Of a stretch of DNA of 9,642 nucleotides, positions 1 through 5,242 are shown piece by piece. Under the pieces are notes generated by a model. That model had not been told where the DNA came from. It searched no databases and was given only the letters and a program-made list of their open reading frames with translations. Source of the DNA: Rhodospirillales bacterium (lineage in GTDB: Bacteria > Pseudomonadota > Alphaproteobacteria > CACIAM-22H2); contig JACQAF010000228.1 in the NCBI GenBank assembly GCA_016195145.1, positions 1 to 9,642 of the forward strand, in the 5' to 3' direction. Both the position numbers and the translations under genes were made by a program. How positions within the stretch are numbered: position 1 is the stretch's first letter; each line of letters opens with the position of its first letter.

Positions 1-174
1 CTGGTCTATGCCGAGGGCGGGCATTTCACCCGCATGGCCGCTGTGAACATGACCGGCGGCGTCACGGTCTATCGCTTGCCGTTCTGGCACTACACGACGC
101 CGCTGGTGGCGAAGCGAGGCCGCGCGCGGACGGCCCGGCGCTGGGTGCTGCTCGGAACGTTCCGTTACGCCTAG
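1..174 (+). CDS. 3' end of an unrecognised protein (57 C-terminal residues)
   Basis: An open frame enters from the left edge and ends at TAG 172-174. The 57 visible residues begin LVYAEGGHFTRMAAVN and end in an Arg-rich tail (RGRARTARRWVLLGTFRYA). Third codon positions are strongly G/C, as in the neighbouring genes, which supports real coding. The segment mixes short hydrophobic and aromatic stretches (VTVYRLPFWHY) with a basic tail and looks like the end of a soluble alpha/beta domain. I do not recognise the family and assign no function. The next gene on the same strand starts 49 nt later, but a CtrA-type box lies between them, so they are probably separately transcribed. Confidence 0.55.
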   Translation: MVYAEGGHFTRMAAVNMTGGVTVYRLPFWHYTTPLVAKRGRARTARRWVLLGTFRYA

Positions 175-182
175 GCCCGTCG

Positions 183-198
183 TTAACCGATCGTTAAC
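183..198 (+). promoter_or_regulatory. CtrA-type binding box (TTAA-N7-TTAAC)
   Basis: TTAA (183-186), seven bases, then TTAAC (194-198). This exactly matches the full CtrA recognition consensus TTAA-N7-TTAA of alphaproteobacteria. The site is also nearly palindromic (CGTTAAC on both sides of GATC). It lies 25 nt upstream of the ATG of the 82-residue gene, and a weak -10-like TACTAT (212-217) follows it. That is roughly where a box overlapping the -35 region of a CtrA-controlled promoter would sit. The sequence match is seen directly; CtrA regulation is inferred. Confidence 0.55.
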
Positions 199-223
199 GA
201 CATCCGGCGTTTACTATCTCTTC

Positions 224-472
224 ATGTCACGCGAGACCAAGCCACGCAGCGACGACGAAGCCCGCGCCCTTGCGCGGGAGTTCCGCCATCGTCATCTTGG
301 CCAGTTGCCGGCCGACAGCGAGGCGATACTCCAGGCGAAGCTCGCCGAACGGGCCGCCGCCGCCGAACCGGTGACTGAGCTGCCCGACGAGCCGGCTTTT
401 ACCCCGGCCGAGCGCGAACGCGCCGCCCTCATCCTCGCGCATTTCAAACGCAAATACCCGGCGCGCGGCTGA
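224..472 (+). CDS. small hypothetical protein, 82 aa, charged and helical
   Basis: An 82-residue protein starting MSRETKPRSDDEAR, with no signal peptide, membrane segment or cysteine. It is dominated by Ala, Glu and Arg, with predicted helices around residues 11-24 and 34-48, a Pro-containing linker, and a final helix (TPAERERAALILAHFKRK, about 60-77). GC-rich third positions support coding. No Shine-Dalgarno precedes the ATG. Instead, TACTAT at 212-217 ends 6 nt before it and a perfect CtrA-type box lies at 183-198, so a leaderless, cell-cycle-linked transcript is plausible. I do not recognise the family. An overlapping antisense frame exists but has no initiation signal or recognisable content. 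Confidence 0.6.
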   Translation: MSRETKPRSDDEARALAREFRHRHLGQLPADSEAILQAKLAERAAAAEPVTELPDEPAFTPAERERAALILAHFKRKYPARG

Positions 473-506
473 CCGTCCCGGGGCCACCCCCGTCGCACGG
501 GATTGA

Positions 507-535
507 TTGACCTTCCCGCGCGCCAAGGTTCTAAA
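507..535 (+). promoter_or_regulatory. sigma70-like promoter for the multicopper oxidase
   Basis: TTGACC (507-512, 5/6 to TTGACA), a 17-bp spacer, then TCTAAA (530-535, 4/6 to TATAAT). Transcription would start near 541-543, one to three bases before the ATG at 544, and no Shine-Dalgarno is present. The oxidase transcript is therefore predicted to be leaderless or nearly so. This is inferred from the hexamers only. Confidence 0.45.
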
Positions 536-543
536 TTACCGCC

Positions 544-1959
544 ATGTTCGTTTCGCGCCGCCGCTTCATTGCCGGGGCGACCGGTTTTGCCGGCGCGTCG
601 CTGATTCCCTGGCCCGGCCCGGCCCGCGCCGCCGCGCCGGTCGAGGCGTCATTGGTTCTGGCGCCGGCGCGCGCCGCCCTCGCCGGCGCCGGGCACCCGC
701 AGACCGCGGTCTGGGCGTTCAACGGCGAAACGCCGGGTCCCGTATTGCGCTTCCGCCAGGGCGACCGGGCCCGCATCGCGGTCGAGAATCGCCTGGCCGA
801 GGAAACCACGATCCATTGGCACGGCATCCGGGTGCCCAACGCGATGGACGGCGTGCCGCATCTCACGCAGCCGCCGATTCCCCCGGGCGGGCGGTTCGTC
901 TACGAATTCGATCTTCCCGACGCCGGCACCTACTGGTATCACCCGCACGCCAACAGCGCCGAGCAGATCGGTCGCGGACTGGCCGGCGCGCTGATCGTCG
1001 CCGAAACGGCGCCGCCCGCCGTCGATCGCGATCTCGTATGGGTGCTCGCGGACTGGCGGCTCGATCGTCAGGCGCAGATCGTCGGCGATTTCCATGATTT
1101 TCGCGATATGGCTCATGCCGGCCGGCTCGGCAATACGGTGACTGTCAACGGCCGTGTGCCCGAGCGCGTTGCGGTGCGGGCCGGGGAGCGGCTGCGCCTG
1201 CGTCTCGTCAATGCGGCGAGCGCGCGGATCTTCGGGCTCGACTTTGCCGGTCACGCGCCGTGGATCGTCGCCCTCGACGGGCAGCCGGTCGATCCCCATC
1301 GGCCGGCGGACGGGCAGATCGTCCTTGGGCCGGGGGAGCGGGTCGATCTGGCGCTCGATTGCGCCGGCGCCCCCGGCGCCAGTTTTGCCGTGACCGACCG
1401 GTTCTATCCGCGCACCGCATACAAGCTGCTCGATCTCGCCTATTCGGATGCGTCGCCGCTTCGCGCCGCGTTGCCGCCGCCATTGCGCCTTGCCGACAAT
1501 CCGTGGCGGCGGCCCGATCCGGCGAAGGCTGCGCGCCACCGGGTGACGATCGAGGGCGGCATGATGGGTGGGCTGCGCCTGGCCCGGCTCGACGGGCGCA
1601 GCCTTGGCCCGCGCGAGCTGATGCGCCACGGCAAGGCCTGGGCGATCAACGGCGAGGTGGCGGGCAGCGGCCATCCCGAACCGATGCTGACGCTGGCGCG
1701 CGGCGAAAGCGCCATTCTCGAACTGGTCAACGATACGGCCTGGCCGCACCCGATGCATATCCACGGCATGTTTCTCGACGTGCTGTCGCGCGAGGGCGCT
1801 CCGGTCGCGCGTCGCGAGGGGCGCGACACGCTGCTTTTGCTCGCCCGCGCCAAGGCCGATGTCGCGCTGCGCGCCGACGAGCCGGGCGACTGGATGTTCC
1901 ATTGCCATATTCTCGATCATCAGGATGGCGGCCTGATGGGCATCATCCGCGTCGTCTAG
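544..1959 (+). CDS. Tat-exported multicopper oxidase (laccase/CumA-like)
   Basis: A 471-residue three-domain multicopper oxidase, the usual length for CumA/CopA-like bacterial laccases. Such enzymes couple one-electron oxidation of Cu(I), Mn(II) or organics to four-electron reduction of O2 in the periplasm. The N-terminus SRRRFIAG (4-11) followed by a hydrophobic stretch and ARA (27-29) is a Tat signal, as expected for a protein exported folded with copper. All copper motifs are present: HWHG (91-94), WYHPH (131-135), HPMHIHG (402-408) and HCHILDH (453-459). The type-1 axial position, Cys454+10, is Leu464, with Met465 next to it. The Tat signal fixes the start at 544, since later starts would remove it. 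A c-type cytochrome follows 31 nt downstream, suggesting a redox pair. The physiological substrate cannot be read from sequence. Confidence 0.95.
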   Translation: MFVSRRRFIAGATGFAGASLIPWPGPARAAAPVEASLVLAPARAALAGAGHPQTAVWAFNGETPGPVLRFRQGDRARIAVENRLAEETTIHWHGIRVPNAMDGVPHLTQPPIPPGGRFVYEFDLPDAGTYWYHPHANSAEQIGRGLAGALIVAETAPPAVDRDLVWVLADWRLDRQAQIVGDFHDFRDMAHAGRLGNTVTVNGRVPERVAVRAGERLRLRLVNAASARIFGLDFAGHAPWIVALDGQPVDPHRPADGQIVLGPGERVDLALDCAGAPGASFAVTDRFYPRTAYKLLDLAYSDASPLRAALPPPLRLADNPWRRPDPAKAARHRVTIEGGMMGGLRLARLDGRSLGPRELMRHGKAWAINGEVAGSGHPEPMLTLARGESAILELVNDTAWPHPMHIHGMFLDVLSREGAPVARREGRDTLLLLARAKADVALRADEPGDWMFHCHILDHQDGGLMGIIRVV

Positions 1960-1990
1960 ATCGGCCAATGAAACAGCACGCGGGCGACGC

Positions 1991-2437
1991 ATGAACCGAC
2001 TGGCAATAATCGTTCTGGCAATCGTGGTTGTCGGCGTGGCGACGGCGTGGCGCCTGTTTCTGCCATTGGGCAATGCCGGCGCGCCGACGGGCCGCGCCGA
2101 TGGCGCGGCGCTTTATGCCCAGTTTTGCGCCCAGTGCCATGGGGCCCAACTCGAAGGGCAGCCGGATTGGCGACGGCGTCTGGCCAATGGGCGCTTGCCC
2201 GCGCCGCCCCACAACGCCAGCGGCCATACCTGGCACCACCCGGAAGAGCAGCTCTTTGGGATTACCAAATTCGGCATCGGGGCTTTTGCCCCGCCGGGTT
2301 ACGAGAGCGACATGCCGGCCTTTGAGGGCGCGCTCAGCGACGACCAGATCCGCGCCATTCTGGGGTTTATTCGCGATAGCTGGCCGCCTGAAATCCGCGC
2401 CAGCTACGAGCGCATCAGCCGCCAGGCGAAACCGTAA
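1991..2437 (+). CDS. single-haem c-type cytochrome, membrane-anchored or secreted
   Basis: A 148-residue protein with a hydrophobic N-terminal segment (about residues 4-19) that serves as an uncleaved anchor or a signal peptide. It is followed by a class I cytochrome c domain. The haem-binding motif is CAQCH (Cys46, Cys49, His50) and the likely sixth ligand is Met108 in SDMPAF. A His-rich stretch between them (His74, His79, His82, His83, around GHTWHH) is typical of cytochromes found beside multicopper oxidases and copper-resistance genes. The gene begins 31 nt after the oxidase stop on the same strand with no promoter between, so co-transcription is likely. It plausibly donates electrons to, or accepts them from, the oxidase at the periplasmic face. 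The ribosome-binding site is weak. Confidence 0.9.
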   Translation: MNRLAIIVLAIVVVGVATAWRLFLPLGNAGAPTGRADGAALYAQFCAQCHGAQLEGQPDWRRRLANGRLPAPPHNASGHTWHHPEEQLFGITKFGIGAFAPPGYESDMPAFEGALSDDQIRAILGFIRDSWPPEIRASYERISRQAKP

Positions 2438-2458
2438 CCGGCCGGCAACGGCCCGCCG

Positions 2459-2504
2459 TTAACCCCGTTTCAACCGGTTTGACCTCTTATAAGTGTTATA
2501 AGTG
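2459..2504 (+). promoter_or_regulatory. regulatory region of the DUF4170-type gene: near-CtrA box and tandem 9-mer
   Basis: TTAA (2459-2462), seven bases, TCAA (2470-2473) is one mismatch from the CtrA consensus. It is followed by the palindrome AACCGGTT (2472-2479), by TTGACC (2479-2484), and by two head-to-tail perfect copies of TTATAAGTG (2487-2495 and 2496-2504). Each copy contains the -10-like TATAAG. The spacing does not give a clean sigma70 promoter from TTGACC (12 bp to the second TATAAG). The region is clearly AT-rich and promoter-like, but the exact start site is uncertain. Confidence 0.35.
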
Positions 2505-2520
2505 TCTTGAATGTAACGAA

Positions 2521-2537
2521 GGCGGCCTCCGGCCGCC
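2521..2537 (+). repeat. 7-bp perfect hairpin in the leader of the DUF4170-type gene
   Basis: GGCGGCC (2521-2527), loop TCC, GGCCGCC (2531-2537). A very GC-rich stem ends 9 nt before the GAGG ribosome-binding sequence (2547-2550). No T-run follows, so it is not a standard terminator. It may stabilise the mRNA or affect ribosome access. Confidence 0.5.
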
Positions 2538-2557
2538 GGCGATTCCGAGGTTGAGCC

Positions 2558-2776
2558 ATGGCTGAATTCTGGGTGGTTGGCGGCGAATACGCCGATGCGA
2601 CGTTTTCGGGGCCGCTGCCGGGCAAGGCATTCGAGCGTCTGGGCCCGTTTCCGTCCTACGAAGCGGCGCGCCAGGTCTGGCAGGCGCACACCATGGCGAC
2701 GATCGACAATGCGCTGGTCCGCTACCGGATCGTGCGCGCGGCCGACGAATCCGACAGGACCGGCAAGGTCGCCTGA
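2558..2776 (+). CDS. DUF4170-type small protein, 72 aa
   Basis: A 72-residue cytosolic protein opening MAEFWVVGGEYADATF, with the segment LGPFPSYEAARQVWQAHTM (about 28-46) and a conserved-looking VRYRIV near residues 53-58. This pattern matches, from memory, the DUF4170 family of short alphaproteobacterial proteins of unknown function. There is no signal peptide, membrane helix or cysteine. The start is well supported by GAGG at 2547-2550, 7 nt before the ATG. Its 3' end overlaps by 55 bp the 3' end of the convergent methyltransferase gene. The function is unknown. Confidence 0.8.
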   Translation: MAEFWVVGGEYADATFSGPLPGKAFERLGPFPSYEAARQVWQAHTMATIDNALVRYRIVRAADESDRTGKVA

Positions 2777-3441
2777 CCGGCGAGCCGTAACACGCGCGTC
2801 TCGCGCGCCGTGCAATCCTCAAGATCGCGGCTGGTCGGCACGGTATAGCGCGCGATCTCCTCGATCCCCTCGCTCGGCAAATAGGATCGCCCCGGATCGC
2901 CAAGCAACACGGTCGCGCCCGCGGCCACGATCCGGCGCAGCCAGGGCAGGACGCGCTCGGCCATCGGGCGTTCGTAGCAAACATCGCCCGCCAGCACGAT
3001 ATCCCAACCCGCGCCTTCCACGGCCGTCAGGTCGTCTGTCGTCACCTCGATCGTGGCGCCGTTGAGCCGCGCGTTGAGCGCCAGCGCCGTCGCGGCAAAG
3101 GCGTCGATGTCGGCGGCGAGGACCGACGCGGCGCCGACCTTGGCGGCGGCGATGCCGGCGACGCCGCAACCGGCGGCGAAGTCGAGCACGCGCCGGCCGC
3201 GAATGGCGGCGGGATGGTCGAACGCATAGCGCGCCAGCGCCTGCCCGCCGGGCCAGGCGAACGCCCAGTAGGGCGGCTGCAGATCGTCGCGCGTCAGCGA
3301 CGCTTCGGTCGCCTGCCATAGCGGCGTCACTTCGGTGGCGAGATGGAGCCTTAGCTCGGGCACAAGCGAGGGCGCGGCGATTATTGTGCGTGTCCGGATA
3401 AAATCGACCGCATCGTGCAAGGCCTCGGGCGGTCGATCCAT
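2722..3441 (-). CDS. SAM-dependent methyltransferase of the ETF-beta lysine methyltransferase (METTL20) type
   Basis: A 239-residue class I methyltransferase. Motif I is VLDFAAGCGVAGIAA (85-99), with acidic AADID (109-113). Upstream is PPYWAFAWPGGQALARY (56-72), and downstream are AGDVCY (151-156) and GDPGR (181-185). From memory these align closely with human ETFB lysine methyltransferase (PFWAFYWPGGQALSRY, VLDLGSGCG, GDMFY, GDPGR), a family with a characterised Agrobacterium member that methylates electron-transfer flavoprotein beta. The predicted role is lysine methylation of ETF-beta; a different protein substrate is possible. The open frame extends much further upstream, but that part lies over ubiA in another frame, so ATG 3441 is chosen, 20 nt after the ubiA stop. 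The two genes are probably co-transcribed. The last 15-20 residues (from about AGQATLPV) look like a non-conserved tail and overlap the convergent DUF4170-type gene. Confidence 0.85.
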   Translation of the reverse strand: MDRPPEALHDAVDFIRTRTIIAAPSLVPELRLHLATEVTPLWQATEASLTRDDLQPPYWAFAWPGGQALARYAFDHPAAIRGRRVLDFAAGCGVAGIAAAKVGAASVLAADIDAFAATALALNARLNGATIEVTTDDLTAVEGAGWDIVLAGDVCYERPMAERVLPWLRRIVAAGATVLLGDPGRSYLPSEGIEEIARYTVPTSRDLEDCTARETRVLRLAGQATLPVLSDSSAARTIR

Positions 3442-3461
3442 GATCGTCGCGTGCGGCGTCG

Positions 3462-4385
3462 TTATCCCGCCACCAGGGCGGCGAAGACGAACCAGCCGAA
3501 AACGCGATTGGACCTGAATTTGGCGAGGCAGTCGGCCGGATCGTCGGGATCGACGCGCCGGGCCTGCCAGGTGAGGTGCAGCACGCCTGCCGCCAGCAGG
3601 ATAAAATAGGGCGGGTTGAGTCCGGCGCTGACGCCGGCCGCGCTGAGCAGGGCCGCGGTCGCGCCGTAAAAGGCGAACAGGGCGCCGCGCGTCGCCGGCC
3701 CGAGGCGAAGAGCCGACGATTTCACCCCGATCAATGCGTCGTCGTCCTTGTCCTGATGGGCGTAGATGGTGTCGTAACCGAGGGTCCAGAAGATACCAGC
3801 GGCGTAGAGGAAAAATGCCGGTGCTGCGAGTTCGTCGGTTACTGCTGCGTAACCCATCAAAGCGCCCCAGTTGAAGGCAAGGCCGAGAAAAAATTGCGGC
3901 CACCATGTGACCCGTTTCATCAGGGGGTATATAAAAACAAGCGCGAGCGACAGAATCCCAAGCAGAATCGCCGTACGATTCAGGGTCAGGAGGATGGCGA
4001 GGCCGAGCGATAGCTGACAGACGAGGAACCCGACCGCCTGGCGAACGCTGACCGCGCCCGAGGGAATCGGCCGGTCGGCGGTGCGCGCGACCCGGGCGTC
4101 AAAATCGCGGTCGACGATGTCGTTATAGGTGCAGCCGGCGCCGCGCATGACTAGCGCGCCAAGGGCGAACACCGCGATCAGCCACGGATCGGGCAGGGCG
4201 GGGGAGGCAAGCGCGATCCCCCACCAGCATGGAAACAACAGCAGCCAGGTACCGATCGGGCGGTCGAGCCGGGCGAGGCGCAGATACGGATGCATCGCGG
4301 ACGGGGCGAATCGTTCGACCCAGCTCCCACGCGGAATATCGCTGCGTTTTCGGTTTCTGGCGCTTGTGTCTGTGGCGGTGGCCAT
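3462..4385 (-). CDS. ubiA: 4-hydroxybenzoate polyprenyltransferase UbiA
   Basis: A 307-residue polytopic inner-membrane enzyme that attaches the polyprenyl chain to 4-hydroxybenzoate in ubiquinone synthesis. Both Mg-pyrophosphate-binding Asp motifs of the UbiA superfamily are present: NDIVDRDFD (88-96, with Asp89, Asp92, Asp96) and DKDDD (212-216) preceded by DTIYAH (205-210). RLARLDRPIGTWLLLFPCWW (36-55) is the hallmark first helix region of bacterial UbiA. Most of the rest is hydrophobic helices separated by short loops, as expected. The start at 4385 gives the usual N-terminal extension (SDIPRGSWVERF) before the core. Only 52 bp separate it from the divergent rsmE start. That spacer contains TCCTG (4393-4397) facing CAGGA (4411-4415), but I see no convincing promoter hexamers. 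The methyltransferase gene follows in the same direction. Confidence 0.96.
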   Translation of the reverse strand: MATATDTSARNRKRSDIPRGSWVERFAPSAMHPYLRLARLDRPIGTWLLLFPCWWGIALASPALPDPWLIAVFALGALVMRGAGCTYNDIVDRDFDARVARTADRPIPSGAVSVRQAVGFLVCQLSLGLAILLTLNRTAILLGILSLALVFIYPLMKRVTWWPQFFLGLAFNWGALMGYAAVTDELAAPAFFLYAAGIFWTLGYDTIYAHQDKDDDALIGVKSSALRLGPATRGALFAFYGATAALLSAAGVSAGLNPPYFILLAAGVLHLTWQARRVDPDDPADCLAKFRSNRVFGWFVFAALVAG

Positions 4386-4437
4386 GGCCTAATCCTGTCC
4401 TGCATCCTATCAGGAATGCCGGCAAGGCGAAGGAAGA

Positions 4438-5211
4438 ATGGAAGACGGCGGTCGCATCAAGGCACGGCTTTATGTCGCGGATTCGCTCGCCGTGCCGACG
4501 CTCGGCCTCGACGCGCCGCGGGCGCATTATCTGCGCCACGTCCTGCGCCTCGACAAGGGCGCGCGGGTCGCGGTGTTCAACGCGCATGACGGCGAATACG
4601 CGGCGCGCATCGACGGTTTCGGCAAAGGCTGGTGCACGCTGACGGTCGAGGAAAAGCGACGCGCCCCGGCGCCCGAGTCCGATCTGTGGCTGGTCTTCGC
4701 GCCGATCAAGCGCGCGCGGCTCGATTTCGTCGTCGAGAAGGCGACCGAACTCGGCGTGTCGGGCATCTGGCCGGTGTTCACGCGCCATACCGCCGTCGCC
4801 CGCATCAATGTCGAGCGGCTGGCCCTGACCGGGATCGAGGCGGCCGAACAGTCGGAACGGCTATCGGCGCCCGAGATTTTTCCGCCCGCTCCGCTCGACG
4901 CGGCGATGGCGAAATGGCCGACGTCGCGCCGCCTGCTGCTGTGCGACGAGAGCGGCGGCGGCGGCCCGATCGCCGAAATCCTGCCGCGCGTCGGCACGGA
5001 CGGTCCATGGGCCATCCTCACCGGTCCCGAGGGCGGCTTCGCCCGCGCCGAGCTTGACGCCTTGCGCGAACTGCCGTTTGTTACGCCGGTCGGTCTCGGT
5101 CCCCGGGTCCTGCGCGCCGATACGGCGGCCCTCGCCGCGCTCGCTATCTTCCAGGCCCTGGCGCATGATCGCCTCGGCTCGCCGCCGCCGCGCTTCCACG
5201 CGCAATCCTGA
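4438..5211 (+). CDS. rsmE: 16S rRNA (uracil1498-N3)-methyltransferase RsmE
   Basis: A 257-residue SPOUT-class RNA methyltransferase that makes m3U1498 in 16S rRNA of the assembled 30S subunit. An N-terminal PUA-like domain starts at RLYVADSL, with HYLRHVLRL (30-38). The C-terminal SPOUT domain has KATELGV (101-107), EAAEQSERL (135-143 region), TGPEGGF (195-201) and the SAM-binding knot LGPRVLRADTAALAAL (220-235). All are diagnostic of RsmE, and the length is normal. The ATG at 4438 is preceded almost directly by AAGGAAG, which is close for a Shine-Dalgarno but consistent with this start. The first five residues are not conserved. The gene is divergent from ubiA and is followed after 31 nt by the glutamate-cysteine ligase gene, an order I recall from other alphaproteobacteria. 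Confidence 0.95.
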   Translation: MEDGGRIKARLYVADSLAVPTLGLDAPRAHYLRHVLRLDKGARVAVFNAHDGEYAARIDGFGKGWCTLTVEEKRRAPAPESDLWLVFAPIKRARLDFVVEKATELGVSGIWPVFTRHTAVARINVERLALTGIEAAEQSERLSAPEIFPPAPLDAAMAKWPTSRRLLLCDESGGGGPIAEILPRVGTDGPWAILTGPEGGFARAELDALRELPFVTPVGLGPRVLRADTAALAALAIFQALAHDRLGSPPPRFHAQS

Positions 5212-5242
5212 TCGACAACCACCACCACCGGAACACACCATC

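Noticed and set aside
1968..1994. An 8-codon frame (ATG at 1968) overlapping the cytochrome ATG as ATGA
   Set aside because: It could be a coupling leader peptide, but it has no ribosome-binding site and is short enough to be chance.
649..2073. A 474-codon open frame on the minus strand opposite the multicopper oxidase
   Set aside because: It is a by-product of high GC in the sense gene. The sense frame has a Tat signal and all copper motifs; the antisense product has no recognisable domain or initiation site.
2447..2460. AACGG-CCCG-CCGTT hairpin after the cytochrome gene as a terminator
   Set aside because: The stem is only 5 bp and is followed by AACCCC rather than a T-run, so it is too weak to call.
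3442..3906. An upstream extension of the methyltransferase frame
   Set aside because: It overlaps ubiA in another frame and is Arg-rich shadow sequence. The family-like protein begins at the ATG at 3441.
4386..4437. TCCTG/CAGGA inverted pair in the ubiA-rsmE divergent spacer as an operator
   Set aside because: The arms are only 5 bp, and part of the match is the ribosome-binding sequences of the divergent genes.
5054..5242. An in-frame upstream extension of the glutamate-cysteine ligase
   Set aside because: It lies inside rsmE, is low-complexity Arg/Pro/Ser-rich, and would add about 63 residues not seen in the family.
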